A stretch of DNA of 64,000 bases from Spirosoma sp. KCTC 42546 (GCF_006965485.1 NZ_CP041360.1:2046001-2110000), one strand, 5' to 3'; counted from the first letter of the stretch, positions 35,663 to 45,030 are shown. A program made the numbers and translations. Notes: generated from the letters alone by a model not told the origin.

Positions 35663-36931
35663 ATGAAGAAACTCCTTGTCACGCTTGCCTACTTATGGCT
35701 GTCTACCCCCGCTTTGGCGCAGGATTTCAAAGCGGGAGCGGCTGTCAGGCTGATTACACCGAATCCTCTATTACCCGTTTCGGGAGGCATCGGTACGCCG
35801 AAAAAAGCGGTTGAGAAAAAAGGGGAGCTATTTGTCCGGGCCTGTGTCTTTGAAAAAGGGGGTACCCGAATAGCCATCGTCAGCGTCGATAATCTGGGCT
35901 GGCCGTCGGTACTGGGGAATAAATCCAGAGCGCTTATCAAAGGAATTCCGCCCGAAAATATCCTGATTGGTTGTACGCATACCCACAGCGGGCCCGATGC
36001 CTACGGTTTCCCGAATGAGAAAGGAGAGTCTTTTGCCGATCTTCCGTACCTGGATAAATGCGTACAGGCTATGACCGATGCGGTGAATGAAGCCGTGACG
36101 AAATTGGCTCCGGCTTCGCTGAAAATTGCGGTTGGCGATGCAAAAGGGCAAATTGCCTACAACTATTACGCGCCTGAGTTATATGATCCACGATGTGGTG
36201 TTATTCAGGCAATAGCAACGGCTGGAACGAATGCCGGTAAACCCATCGTAACGCTGGTTAACTACGCCATTCACCCCGAAGTAATTGGCTCTGGTCGAGG
36301 TATTCTTAGCCCTGATCTATGCGGTCCGCTCTGCGAGCGAATTGAATCGAAAGTGGGTGGTGTTGCGCTGTTTATGAATGGTGCTCAGGGTGGCATGGTC
36401 ACGGCCGATAACCGGCGTGAAGGATCGAAAGAAGCGAACACCTGGGAAGAATGTATCCGAATTGGGGAATTACTGGCCGATGAAGCTTTACGTATTGTGA
36501 GTCCCGCTGAGACTCAGGCTAATCCCACGCTGTTCTGTACCGCCCGAAACGTCACGTTTCCGATTGAATCGGATGTGATGAAATACATCGTCAAAAACTC
36601 GCCGTTGAAATACAAAGTAAGTCCCGGCGATAAGGTTATAACTCAGGTAAACCTGCTCAACGTTGGTACCGCCCAGATCCTAACCATTCCGGGCGAAGCT
36701 TTGCCGAATATTGGGTTTTACCTCAAACGACATATGCACACCAAGGTCCCGTTGCTGTTTGGCCTGACGAACGATGCTTTTGGCTACATGCTGACCAAAG
36801 TAGACTTCAACAGTTTCAAACGATATGACTACGTAAGCCGCACCAGTCTTGGAGAGAACACCGCCGAAATTTACATGGACGAAGCGCTGAAATTAGTGGC
36901 CGACTCACCGAAGGCAGATAGCTACAAGTAG
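35663..36931 (+). CDS. neutral/alkaline ceramidase-like protein, secreted
   Basis: A 422-residue protein with a signal peptide (LLVTLAYLWLSTPALAQ). ATG at 35663 begins the signal; an earlier in-frame ATG at 35645 lies in a repeat. The neutral-ceramidase N-terminal domain is recognisable: FKAGAAVRLITPNPLLPVSG, LFVRACVFEKGGTRIAIVSVD, ENILIGCTHTHSGPDAYG (zinc-binding HTHSGP), VNYAIHPEVIG and FMNGAQGGMVTADNR. True ceramidases are about 650-700 residues with a C-terminal immunoglobulin-like domain; this is shorter, as many bacterial homologues are. It could hydrolyse an amide of a sphingolipid or an unrelated ester. It is in the susCD operon. Confidence 0.88.
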   Translation: MKKLLVTLAYLWLSTPALAQDFKAGAAVRLITPNPLLPVSGGIGTPKKAVEKKGELFVRACVFEKGGTRIAIVSVDNLGWPSVLGNKSRALIKGIPPENILIGCTHTHSGPDAYGFPNEKGESFADLPYLDKCVQAMTDAVNEAVTKLAPASLKIAVGDAKGQIAYNYYAPELYDPRCGVIQAIATAGTNAGKPIVTLVNYAIHPEVIGSGRGILSPDLCGPLCERIESKVGGVALFMNGAQGGMVTADNRREGSKEANTWEECIRIGELLADEALRIVSPAETQANPTLFCTARNVTFPIESDVMKYIVKNSPLKYKVSPGDKVITQVNLLNVGTAQILTIPGEALPNIGFYLKRHMHTKVPLLFGLTNDAFGYMLTKVDFNSFKRYDYVSRTSLGENTAEIYMDEALKLVADSPKADSYK

Positions 36932-36954
36932 CGCGGACAGAATGTCCGCGCTAC
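36928..36954. repeat. perfect palindrome overlapping the ceramidase-like stop codon
   Basis: GTAGCGCGGACA and TGTCCGCGCTAC flank a three-base loop (GAA). The stop codon TAG at 36929-36931 lies in the left arm, so the hairpin begins inside the coding sequence. It has no T-run. The loop GAA and general shape resemble the hairpin at 21679-21715. Confidence 0.85.
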
Positions 36955-36979
36955 CTATACATTAACCCCTAATACATCA

Positions 36980-38353
36980 ATGAAAGCCTATTTCCTAAAA
37001 ACCCTTGCCTTTCTTGGCCTTATCAGTATCAGTACGCTTTTTTCATTTAATTCTTCCAAACCAGTGGACGGTATCACCCCATCAACGGCATTGGAAAGCT
37101 ATTTAAAAAATGGTGATCAGACGTTTAAATGGGAGGTAAAAGACACCTACACCTATGGCGACATTACGGCCTACGAGGTATTGCTGACGTCCCAAAAATG
37201 GCGGGAACATACCTGGAAGCACCAACTGACGGTACTCGTTCCGAAGGAAATCAAGTACGACGGTGCGCTGCTGTTTATTACTGGTGGTTCTGTTAAAGAA
37301 GGCGAGCCAAACTGGAACAAACGGGAAGATGGATTTAACCGGGCAATCAGTACGCTGGCCAGCAAGAACAACGCTATTGCAGCCGTACTGCGGCAAACAC
37401 CCAACCAGCCGTTGTATGGCAATCTGACCGAAGATGCCCTGATTTCGTATACCCTGCATCAGTTTAAAAAAGATGGCGATTATTCCTGGCCGCTGCTGTT
37501 TCCGATGGTGAAGAGTGCCGTTCGGGCAATGGATGCGGTGCAGGCATTAGCCAAAGAAACGCTGCATAAAGACGTTAATCGGTTTGTTGTGTCGGGTGCT
37601 TCCAAGCGTGGCTGGACTACCTGGCTCACGGGGGCGAGTGATAAACGGGTTACGGCCATTGCGCCTATGGTGATCGATATTCTGAATATGCCGGTCAATC
37701 TGGATTATCAAATTAAGAGCTGGAATAAGTACAGTGAACAGATTGAAGATTATGTAAAAATCGGTATTCCGCAGAGCGCTAACACCAAAGAAGGAACTGC
37801 CATCAATGAAATGATTGACCCTTATTCGTACCGGAAAAAATTAACCATGCCCAAAATGTTGTTCATGGGTACCAATGATGAATACTGGACGGTTGATGCC
37901 GTTAAACACTACATTGGCCAGATACCGGGCGAGAACTACATCCATTACGTGCCCAATGTTGGTCATGACCTGGGCGATAAGCGGCAGGCACTGGAAGCAT
38001 TAAACGCTTTTTTCGGAACTACCTTAGCTAAACAACCCTACCCGGCCTGTACATGGGCCGTATCGACTACGAAGAAAGGGGTAGACATCACAGTAAAAGC
38101 AACGTCCGATAAGCTGGAAGATGTTACGGTCTGGTCGGCGAATTCGACGGATATGATTTTTCAGGACGAAAAATGGGAAGGTAAAAGCTTGGGTATCAAG
38201 AATAAATCTACCTTTTCTGTCAATGAATTGTATCCGGCATCGGGTTATCGGGCGTTTTACGTCGACCTAAAATATAAAGCCCCAACCGGCGGAACCTACA
38301 CCGAAAGTACCCGGATGTTCCTGACCGATAATGACGAGATTTTCCTGAAGTAA
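36980..38353 (+). CDS. PhoPQ-activated pathogenicity-related (PqaA)-family alpha/beta hydrolase
   Basis: A 457-residue exported protein (signal near AFLGLISISTLFSFNS). It matches the PhoPQ-related family in order: TALESYLKNGDQTFKWE, SQKWREHTWKHQLTV, ALLFITGGSVKEG, the nucleophile elbow VVSGASKRGWTTW (G-x-S-x-x-G), APMVIDILNM, FMGTNDEYWTVD and the His in VPNVGHDLGD. The Ser, Asp and His suggest a hydrolase triad. Its natural substrate is not known; family members are secreted or periplasmic esterases or lactonases in Bacteroidota and Dictyostelium. It is the last gene of the susCD operon, followed by a strong terminator. Confidence 0.9.
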   Translation: MKAYFLKTLAFLGLISISTLFSFNSSKPVDGITPSTALESYLKNGDQTFKWEVKDTYTYGDITAYEVLLTSQKWREHTWKHQLTVLVPKEIKYDGALLFITGGSVKEGEPNWNKREDGFNRAISTLASKNNAIAAVLRQTPNQPLYGNLTEDALISYTLHQFKKDGDYSWPLLFPMVKSAVRAMDAVQALAKETLHKDVNRFVVSGASKRGWTTWLTGASDKRVTAIAPMVIDILNMPVNLDYQIKSWNKYSEQIEDYVKIGIPQSANTKEGTAINEMIDPYSYRKKLTMPKMLFMGTNDEYWTVDAVKHYIGQIPGENYIHYVPNVGHDLGDKRQALEALNAFFGTTLAKQPYPACTWAVSTTKKGVDITVKATSDKLEDVTVWSANSTDMIFQDEKWEGKSLGIKNKSTFSVNELYPASGYRAFYVDLKYKAPTGGTYTESTRMFLTDNDEIFLK

Positions 38354-38412
38354 GTAGTGAACCTTCCTCTTTTTAAAAGCCCCGTTAACAGTTCGACGGC
38401 CAATGTTGATTA

Positions 38413-38442
38413 CTTAAAAAGGGCTGATCGGCCCTTTTTAAG
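38413..38442. terminator. bidirectional intrinsic terminator
   Basis: CTTAAAAAGGGC, loop TGATCG, GCCCTTTTTAAG form a perfect stem-loop with A-rich and T-rich flanks on both sides. It lies between the convergent PqaA-like gene (plus) and the SDR gene (minus) and should stop transcription from both. Confidence 0.9.
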
Positions 38443-38462
38443 TTTACTAACCCATTAATCTA

Positions 38463-39500
38463 CTAAGCTAATGCATCTTCTACCGATGTTTTGGCTTTTT
38501 TGAGCGAACCTTTCAACGATTTACCGACAGACTCCGCTGACTTTTTTGCGGAGTCTGCCCCTTTCCAGGCCTGATAGCGGTACTTCGCCGTATCATACGA
38601 ATTATTCCGGCGGTAAGCCAGGTAAAGTCCGGCTATGACACCCGCTGCCAGACCGACACTCACGGCCAGGTTGGGTACTTGTTTTTTCGACTGCTCATCC
38701 GACTCGTCTTTGGGTGTCATGTCTTTTCGGACATTGGCTGCTAGTAACGGATCGGGGAGGACGTGGGCCATAGCTACCCGGGCCTTGTTCATCCAGCCAG
38801 CTACCACATGGTCTTTGCCCTGCATCAACGCTTCGTAGCCTTCCTTGGCCACGTCGGCTGGGTTTGCCGTTTTGGAAGGGTCGGCACCTTTGGTATGGGC
38901 CGCACCCGCTTTGTTGAAGAAATCCGTATTAGTAGCCCCAGGCATCAGCACCGTAATGGTGATGTTGGTATCGTTCAGTTCATTCCGAATGGCTTCCGAA
39001 AACGATTTAATGAACGCCTTCGTTGCGCCGTAAACGGCCATCATTGGGTTCGGAATGACGGACACTTCGGAACCGAGCATCAGGATTTTACCTTCATTGC
39101 GGCTTACCATATCCTTCAAATACAATTTGGTCAGGTGCATCAGGGATACTGCATTAATCTGCACAATGTCCAATTCTTTCTGCAAATCGGTTTCGGTCGC
39201 AAATTTGCCATACTCGCCCATACCCGCGTCGTTAACCAAGATATTTACCGTAAGGCCTTGTTGCTGCGTTTGTTCGTAGATAGCATCGGCAGCCTTGGGA
39301 TCCGCCAGATCCTGAGCTATAATGGTTGTTTTAATGCCAAACTGTTGCTCGTATTCATCCGCAATTTGCCGGAGGCTATCGCCCGAACGGGCAACCAGAA
39401 TCAGGTTATAACCGTCTTTGGCAAACAGGTTGGTCAGTTCACGACCGATGCCGCTGGTGGCCCCCGTAATGAGAACCGTCTTGTCTGTTGGAGTTTCCAT
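38463..39500 (-). CDS. short-chain dehydrogenase with C-terminal membrane segment and charged tail
   Basis: A 345-residue protein. ATG at 39500 (METPTDKTVLITGATSGIGR) gives the usual SDR start; the upstream part of the open frame is repeat sequence. Motifs are TGATSGIG, NDAGMGEYG, the Ser in LMLGSEVSV and YGATKAF. After about 260 residues a hydrophobic segment (VGLAAGVIAGLYLAYRR) is followed by a Lys/Ala/Ser-rich helix-like tail (SAKKSAESVGKSLKGSLKK). Ordinary SDRs end near residue 250, so this one is probably membrane tethered. Expected to reduce an aldehyde or ketone or oxidise an alcohol with NAD(P). Confidence 0.88.
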   Translation of the reverse strand: METPTDKTVLITGATSGIGRELTNLFAKDGYNLILVARSGDSLRQIADEYEQQFGIKTTIIAQDLADPKAADAIYEQTQQQGLTVNILVNDAGMGEYGKFATETDLQKELDIVQINAVSLMHLTKLYLKDMVSRNEGKILMLGSEVSVIPNPMMAVYGATKAFIKSFSEAIRNELNDTNITITVLMPGATNTDFFNKAGAAHTKGADPSKTANPADVAKEGYEALMQGKDHVVAGWMNKARVAMAHVLPDPLLAANVRKDMTPKDESDEQSKKQVPNLAVSVGLAAGVIAGLYLAYRRNNSYDTAKYRYQAWKGADSAKKSAESVGKSLKGSLKKAKTSVEDALA

Positions 39501-39529
39501 AGTTGAGTTGTTCAATACTGATTCTGATT

Positions 39530-39605
39530 GTGTTGTCAGGTTCTTAAACCTGATGTTGTGAGGTTTCTTAAAACCTCGTAGTCGGTTTTGAGAAACCAAC
39601 ACCAC
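39530..39605. repeat. GGTTTTGAGAAACC/TCAGGTT-type palindrome repeat
   Basis: TGTCAGGTTCTTAAACCTGA, then GAGGTTTCTTAAAACCTC, then GGTTTTGAGAAACC, bounded by GTG and CAC. It is a shortened relative of 16756-16854. It lies between two minus-strand genes and just upstream of the SDR start, which creates false in-frame upstream starts. Confidence 0.85.
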
Positions 39606-39626
39606 TGGTGTACAACACTAACCAAA

Positions 39627-40784
39627 TCAGGGTTTTAATACTACTTTGGTACAGTCGTCTTCTTTATGTTTAAACATATCGTAGGCCCGTGAAGCTTCGG
39701 ATAGTGGTAACGTATGGGAGATGATATCATCGAGTACAACTTTACCCTGCACCACCAGATCCAGCAGATGGTTCATATTCTTGTGCACAAACGACTGCCC
39801 GAACTGAATGGTAATCCCTTTGTCGAACAGGCGATGAACCGGGAAATTGTCGTATGGGCTGCCATAGACCCCAACGACGGTTACAATACCACCCCGCCGA
39901 ACGGCCTGAAAGCACAGCTCCATCACTTTGGGCGTACCTTTCTCGAAATTGATGACGGCTTTGGCTTTTTCCAGCAACGACCGATTCGCTTCCATACCCA
40001 CAGCATCGACACATACGTCGGCACCCCGTCCGCCGGTCATCTGGCGAATGGCTTCAATCACATCGACCTCGTCTGGATTGAGCGTCTCAACTTTATTGAC
40101 CAGTCGGGCACGCTCCAGCCGATAGTTTAGCGGATCAATGGCAATCACGCGTCCGGCTCCCTGTATCCAGGCTGCTTTCTGCGCCATTAATCCCACGGGC
40201 CCTGATCCGAAAATAGCGACCGTCTCACCACCCTGTAACTTGCCCCACTCAATGGCGCTCCAGCCAGTAGGGAAAATGTCGGTCAAGAATAGCACCTGTT
40301 CGTCTTTAAGGGTTTCGGGTACCAGGTGCAGCCCATAATCCGCATAAGGCACCCGGACGTATTCGGCCTGACCCCCATTGTAGCCGCCGTAGAGATCGGT
40401 GTAGCCGAATAAGCCACCGCCTTTTTCGGTTAGCATGCCGCCGTCGGGACCGTAATGTTCGGGGTTTGAGTTTTCGCACTGCATCTGCAGGTTATGCTCG
40501 CAGAAGTAGCACTTCCCGCAGGCAATGGTGAACGGCACCACCACCCGATCCCCTTTTTTTAGATTCGTTACGTCCGAGCCAACATCTTCGACAATACCCA
40601 TAAACTCGTGGCCGAGGACTTCATTCTTCAATTGAGGGATGAACCCATCGTAGATGTGCAGGTCGGAGCCGCAGATTGCGGTTGACGTAACGCGAATGAT
40701 GGCATCACGCGGTTGTTCAATGCGCGGGTCGTCTACCGTATCGACCTGAATGTCGCCGATTTTGTGAAAAACTGCTGCTTTCAT
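39627..40784 (-). CDS. zinc-dependent alcohol/formaldehyde-type dehydrogenase (MDR family)
   Basis: A 385-residue zinc MDR protein. It has the catalytic-zinc motifs CGSDLH and GHEFMG, and, unlike the MDR gene at 14038, all structural cysteines (TIACGKCYFCEHNLQMQCEN). The long insert DGGMLTEKGGGLFGYTDLYGG followed by GGQAEYVRVPYAD and DIFPTGWSA marks the branch related to glutathione-independent formaldehyde dehydrogenase. The nucleotide site is VAIFGSGPVGLMA. It probably oxidises alcohols or aldehydes in stress or detoxification. It lies 126 bases upstream of the SDR gene on the same strand. Confidence 0.92.
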   Translation of the reverse strand: MKAAVFHKIGDIQVDTVDDPRIEQPRDAIIRVTSTAICGSDLHIYDGFIPQLKNEVLGHEFMGIVEDVGSDVTNLKKGDRVVVPFTIACGKCYFCEHNLQMQCENSNPEHYGPDGGMLTEKGGGLFGYTDLYGGYNGGQAEYVRVPYADYGLHLVPETLKDEQVLFLTDIFPTGWSAIEWGKLQGGETVAIFGSGPVGLMAQKAAWIQGAGRVIAIDPLNYRLERARLVNKVETLNPDEVDVIEAIRQMTGGRGADVCVDAVGMEANRSLLEKAKAVINFEKGTPKVMELCFQAVRRGGIVTVVGVYGSPYDNFPVHRLFDKGITIQFGQSFVHKNMNHLLDLVVQGKVVLDDIISHTLPLSEASRAYDMFKHKEDDCTKVVLKP

Positions 40785-41146
40785 GCTAAACGTTGCGTAA
40801 AGGATTGGCTGATACTTCGGAATTTATACTGGAAATGGCTTGACTTGGTTTGCAGAAACGGTCTGATCCATACGTGGCAGGAGAGCGTTTAGGTGACGGG
40901 TTTGACTGTTTAAGTAGCTATCGGCCAAATTGTTGAGGTTAGCAGTAGCGTATTCTAAAAAGTAAGGTTCTGGTCCTTTTGCTGAAGCGATTCTTCCCGT
41001 AAACGGAGCTGTTAATGGATAGCCATGAGTAGTGCCATTGCCTCACTATTTGGCGATTGGGTATGGTCATTTCAGTCGGGTCCTAGTTGAATTTCGAGCT
41101 AGCCAAAATGGCTAATCAACTACCTAAAACTAAACCAACTACAACG
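40785..41146. other. intergenic region, about 360 bases
   Basis: The region separates the minus-strand dehydrogenase from a plus-strand small protein and must carry both promoters. An alternative start for the small protein lies at 41108. No repeat, RNA gene or clear promoter consensus was recognised. Confidence 0.35.
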
Positions 41147-41452
41147 ATGCCACGAGGAGATAAATCGGCTTACACTGATAAGCAACAACGACAGGCTGAG
41201 CACATTGAAGAAAGTTACGAAGATCGGGGTGTACCCAAGGAAGAGGCCGAAAGCCGGGCCTGGGCAACGGTAAACAAAATATCGGGTGGCGGAAAAAAGA
41301 GTGGCTCAGGCCGCGGTCACGCTGAAAATAAGGAACCAACCCAAAAGGGTGGCCGGAAAGGTGGGGCTGCTTCGGCATCGCGCTCCGCCGAAGAACGGTC
41401 AGAATCAGCTAAGAAAGCGGCTGCTACGCGTAAGAAGAATGCGGCTAGTTAA
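41147..41452 (+). CDS. small basic stress/plasmid-stabilisation-type protein
   Basis: A 101-residue, highly charged protein starting MPRGDKSAYTDKQQRQAEHI. Homologues annotated as plasmid stabilisation proteins begin with the same MPRGDKSAYTDKQ block, so ATG at 41147 is favoured over 41108. A conserved front half (EHIEESYEDRGVPKEEAESR, then AWATVNKISGGGKKSG) is followed by a low-complexity Lys/Ala/Arg/Gly tail (KGGRKGGAASASRSAEERS) reminiscent of KGG stress proteins. It is probably a DNA-binding or desiccation/stress protein; partitioning activity is not shown. Confidence 0.82.
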   Translation: MPRGDKSAYTDKQQRQAEHIEESYEDRGVPKEEAESRAWATVNKISGGGKKSGSGRGHAENKEPTQKGGRKGGAASASRSAEERSESAKKAAATRKKNAAS

Positions 41453-41466
41453 TCGCTGATTTTACA

Positions 41467-41550
41467 GCTTTTCTACCCCTCAATCCCCTGAAGGGGAATT
41501 TGTCTGAGCATGAGCAAAGTCCCCTTCAGGGGATTGAGGGGTGGAAAAGC
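41467..41550. repeat. CCCCTGAAGGGG-type palindrome
   Basis: Left arm 41467-41497 (CTACCCCTCAATCCCCTGAA core) and right arm 41520-41550 (TTCAGGGGATTGAGGGGTGG core) are near-perfect reverse complements, and each carries a smaller CCCCTGAAGGGG palindrome. The spacer is GAATTTGTCTGAGCATGAGC-like. It lies between convergent genes and could terminate both. Related copies lie at 58757-58834 and 58936-59009. Confidence 0.88.
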
Positions 41551-41612
41551 CTTGAGGTGAAGACACAGACCGAGAATACCGAGCTATCGACTGACTTAAT
41601 AAACTGTATAAA

Positions 41613-42815
41613 TTACTCCCGAAAGAGAAAATCCGGCGTTGTCGGCTGTAACGTGTCAAGTCGCTCGGTTACCACATGTTGAGCCTGTACTAGCGCACGG
41701 GCATATGGTTCGTGCAACACCCGACCAGGGGGAGTAACGGACAGATCGGCGTCCCAGAGCCCGGAGCGGTGCCATTGGTCGAGGTGATCCCAATCGGGGC
41801 GGTCGATGATTGGATATAGACACGCGCCCCAGAGAGGAACGCCTGCTTCGAGTACCGCTGCACATTCGCGGCCAATCATCTCGATCCAGACCGGACGGTC
41901 GATGCCAGGGTGGCTGGTTTCGGTTAAGGCAATGGGCTTATCATACCGATGCCAGGCTTTCATCAATAATTTTCGAAGAGGGACCCAGCGCGGATCGGGC
42001 CTGAAATCGTTCCAGCCAAGAAATATGCCGGTTTTATTGATCCACTGATTATTATAGTAGTAATTGAAGCCGAGAATATCCAGATAAGCAGGCGAGCCGC
42101 CTAGTTCCGGCGCAATTTTTCCGGCGAGCATATCAACCGATTGAAACTGATTTTCGTCGGCAATAGCCGCATCGATGAGGTCCCGTTCGGTTGCCTTGAC
42201 CGGTGGTACAATCTGAACCAGCGGTTCGGTTGTCAGGATGCGGATAGTTGGGTCGATCTCGCGCATAGCGGCTACCCCTTCAATATAGGCCCGCATAAGA
42301 CCGAGCTTAACTTGCCAGCCCTGGTTGGTGCAGTAGGGCGACGTACCACGGGCATCACCACCCAGCCAGGAGATAAAACTGACTTCGTTGATGGGGGTTA
42401 CGATGAGTGTATCGTCGGGGTAACGGTCGCGGTAGAAACGGACGAACGCCCGGCAGAGAGCCGCAAAACGGCGGGCAAACATCGGATGCAAAGGCGTCAG
42501 ATCGTCGGGATAACCAAAATGACACAGATCCCATACCTGTTGAATGCCCTGGCGTTTTCCCGCGATGAGCATCGGCTCTACGGCACTCCAGTCATACTGA
42601 TACGCCTTTTTTTCAACCACACTCCACCGAATGCCTTCCCGAACGGTACGAATAGAGAACGGGTTAAGCTGTTCATAATCGGCGTCAATCAACTGGAGGT
42701 GTCCGGTAGTCGAAAGCAAGTCGACTCGGTTCCCGAAACAGTTAAGCTGATCGGTGCATTCGTAGCCTGCCCACCAGAAGGATTGAAATGGGTTATTAGA
42801 TAGAGAATTCGCCAT
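41613..42815 (-). CDS. GH1-like glycosidase (beta-glucosidase-like)
   Basis: A 400-residue cytoplasmic TIM-barrel protein. GH1-type landmarks are the N-terminal FWWAGYECTDQ, the helix-strand region QVWDLCHFGYPDDL, the acid/base motif VTPINEVSFISW (TxNE) and the probable nucleophile Glu in IALTETSHPG. True GH1 enzymes are 440-480 residues with TFNEP and ENG motifs, so this belongs to a distant branch. No signal peptide. A second, related protein lies at 43668-45008, so the region encodes two versions of this fold around an alpha/beta hydrolase. Confidence 0.8.
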   Translation of the reverse strand: MANSLSNNPFQSFWWAGYECTDQLNCFGNRVDLLSTTGHLQLIDADYEQLNPFSIRTVREGIRWSVVEKKAYQYDWSAVEPMLIAGKRQGIQQVWDLCHFGYPDDLTPLHPMFARRFAALCRAFVRFYRDRYPDDTLIVTPINEVSFISWLGGDARGTSPYCTNQGWQVKLGLMRAYIEGVAAMREIDPTIRILTTEPLVQIVPPVKATERDLIDAAIADENQFQSVDMLAGKIAPELGGSPAYLDILGFNYYYNNQWINKTGIFLGWNDFRPDPRWVPLRKLLMKAWHRYDKPIALTETSHPGIDRPVWIEMIGRECAAVLEAGVPLWGACLYPIIDRPDWDHLDQWHRSGLWDADLSVTPPGRVLHEPYARALVQAQHVVTERLDTLQPTTPDFLFRE

Positions 42816-42858
42816 AGTTTCTATCTAACCACGAAAGTTAAGGTATTTGTTCAGTGAA

Positions 42859-43629
42859 CTAGCCCGCCATAGTTCGTTGAATAAACGCGACTACGTCGTT
42901 TGGCGTCTCCCAGGGTAACAGGTGTCCTGCGCCGTCAATCCTATCGAGGGTGGCCGTTTTTAGGTAAGGTAAGGTCATCGTTGTTTGCACATTGGGCAGA
43001 AGCGCTTGATCGGCTGTACCCACAAGAATCGCTACCGGAATGATGATATTGCTCATTTGTTCCGAAATATCCTCTTTGCTCCCAAGGGTGAGCCAGGCTT
43101 TCCAGGCTACATCCGCCGTCCGAAGATTGTCAATAACGATCTGTTCCTTTACTTCCTGGGAGAGCGACCTGGCAGTGATTTTGGCAACTGTCTGCTCGGC
43201 ATTTGCCCGTTGACCGTGGTTAGCAAGCATATCGGCTCGATCGTTATCCGGAATGGGTTCTGGAACGGGCGGGGATGGTGCCAATAAAACGAGTGATTGA
43301 AGGCCAGCGGGTTTCTGACTTGCTAAGGCCAGCGCCACTTTGCCCCCCATCGAATGCCCAACGAGTGCGAACGCTTCGACATTCATGACGCGAAGCAATT
43401 CGACAACGTCATTGGCCATATCAGGTACCGAGTAACCCGTTGCCGACGCTTCGGAATCACCATGCCCCCGCAGGTCGACTGCCAGGCACCGATACTGGCC
43501 CGCGAGCTGGTTCATGACAACTTGCCATTCCAGGGCCGATCCACCGAAATAGTGTAAAAAAACAAGTGTTAGCGGACCGTTGCCTAACTCAAGAACGTTG
43601 AGCTGGGTGTTGTTGATGGAATAGTGCAT
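42859..43629 (-). CDS. alpha/beta-hydrolase fold protein
   Basis: A 256-residue alpha/beta hydrolase. The oxyanion-hole region is LVFLHYFGGSALEWQ, the nucleophile elbow GHSMGGKVA (G-x-S-x-G), the acid around VGTADQALLP and the His in IDGAGHLLPWETP. The cap region has PVPEPIPDNDRADML. No signal peptide, so it is probably cytoplasmic. It lies between two GH1-like genes on the same strand (43 bases after it, 38 before it), hinting that it removes an acyl group or opens a lactone linked to the same sugar substrate. The substrate is unknown. Confidence 0.9.
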   Translation of the reverse strand: MHYSINNTQLNVLELGNGPLTLVFLHYFGGSALEWQVVMNQLAGQYRCLAVDLRGHGDSEASATGYSVPDMANDVVELLRVMNVEAFALVGHSMGGKVALALASQKPAGLQSLVLLAPSPPVPEPIPDNDRADMLANHGQRANAEQTVAKITARSLSQEVKEQIVIDNLRTADVAWKAWLTLGSKEDISEQMSNIIIPVAILVGTADQALLPNVQTTMTLPYLKTATLDRIDGAGHLLPWETPNDVVAFIQRTMAG

Positions 43630-43667
43630 GGTGGTAGGAGAGGAGCCGGGGGTGAGGTGAATTATAG

Positions 43668-45008
43668 TTAAGTCGCTACTTTTAGTCGTGCTGGCCGGTC
43701 GGTGATCTCAAGCATTTCGGCGTGTGGAACGATGGTGATCTGGCCAAATTCTTTCAACAGCGCCTTATAGGTTTCCGCAACGGGGCGGGGTTTTCGGTTT
43801 AGATCGTAAAGACCGCAGGCATTGACGTTGTTATTCACCTCTTTCAACTGGGTGTCCCAATCGATCTGGTCGATCAGGCTATACCAGGTAAAACCCAGCA
43901 CCGGGACCCCATCCCGACGCATGCGCAGGATGCTTACCCACTGTTTCATGAGCCAGATGGGCGCTAAATCGGCCTCAAATACATTGGTTTCGGTGTGCAT
44001 GACCGGCATGTGATAGCGCTCGTAATAATCTTTCGTGATTTCGTACCAGCCTAATACATCCATAGAGATTTGAATGGAGCCATCGGGTAGCTTGATCCGT
44101 TCGTTACGGCCGTAATAATCATTACCCATGATCTGATAGCCCGGTGGTTTGCCCGTCATAAACCAATTGTACTCGTCACGCGTCAGGCCGTTGTCCATCA
44201 TATACATAGCCACCGTAGCCGAGGGCGGATTGGCATAGAGTAGATCCAGCGACAAAAAGCGAAGTTCGTTCTCCAGGGCAACTGAGGGCGAAGGCGTCGC
44301 ACAAAGTTCATGCGTGTATTCGGCACTTTCGCTTTGTACGATGATGCAATCATTCCGGCGTTTGGCAATTTCATGGTTCCCCATAATACTGGCGGCTACG
44401 CAGTGTTTGAGTGCCGTTACGAACCCTTTATCGGTTTTGAGTTGCTCATTCCAGGCACCTTCTTTCCCGCTCAGGCGAGCCGTGACGTAAATTTCGTTGA
44501 CGGGCGTATAATAGCGGACCCACGGATAGCGATCGGCCACGGCACCGGCATATTCGGCAAAATGAACGGGTAAATCGGGGTTCTGAAAGTCGCCAACCCA
44601 GTCGGGAACGCCAAAGTGCATCAGGTCCAGAATAGGGGTTATCTTGAGTCGCTTGATCTCGGCCATAGCTTCGTCGGCAAAACTCCAGTCGAATTTACCC
44701 GGCCCCTTATGGATGCTATAGTATGGCAAACCATAGCGCAATACGTTCAACCCTAATTCTTTTACCAGACCCAAATCCTCCTTCCACCGATCATAATGAC
44801 CACATTCCCGGAGTAAATCCCGGCGTACTTTGCCGTTCTGAATGGTTGGGTACGAACACTCGATGCCCGTTGCGAACAGGAAATTTCCTGGATTGTCGGC
44901 TGGTAAGCCGCTGCCATCGTGCCCGGAGGCACCTCCAAATTCATCGCCAGCGTAATTGCCGTCGCCAAACTGTTTTTTTATGCTGTCTAAAAATCCTTTT
45001 TGAGCCAT
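43668..45008 (-). CDS. GH1-like glycosidase, second copy
   Basis: A 446-residue protein starting MAQKGFLDSIKKQFGDGNYA. ATG at 45008 is preferred; the upstream extension lies in an ACAGAG repeat. The barrel begins at NFLFATGIECSYPTIQNGK. The acid/base motif is YTPVNEIYVTARL and the nucleophile motif VMHTETNVFEADLAP. It is related to the copy at 41613, with the same WYSLIDQIDWD-type C-terminal strand (compare LYPIIDRPDWD there). No signal peptide. An additional glycine-rich start suggests a flexible N-terminus. Substrate unknown, probably a beta-glycoside. Confidence 0.82.
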   Translation of the reverse strand: MAQKGFLDSIKKQFGDGNYAGDEFGGASGHDGSGLPADNPGNFLFATGIECSYPTIQNGKVRRDLLRECGHYDRWKEDLGLVKELGLNVLRYGLPYYSIHKGPGKFDWSFADEAMAEIKRLKITPILDLMHFGVPDWVGDFQNPDLPVHFAEYAGAVADRYPWVRYYTPVNEIYVTARLSGKEGAWNEQLKTDKGFVTALKHCVAASIMGNHEIAKRRNDCIIVQSESAEYTHELCATPSPSVALENELRFLSLDLLYANPPSATVAMYMMDNGLTRDEYNWFMTGKPPGYQIMGNDYYGRNERIKLPDGSIQISMDVLGWYEITKDYYERYHMPVMHTETNVFEADLAPIWLMKQWVSILRMRRDGVPVLGFTWYSLIDQIDWDTQLKEVNNNVNACGLYDLNRKPRPVAETYKALLKEFGQITIVPHAEMLEITDRPARLKVAT

Positions 45009-45030
45009 ACGTTGATAGGCGGAGGTTATT

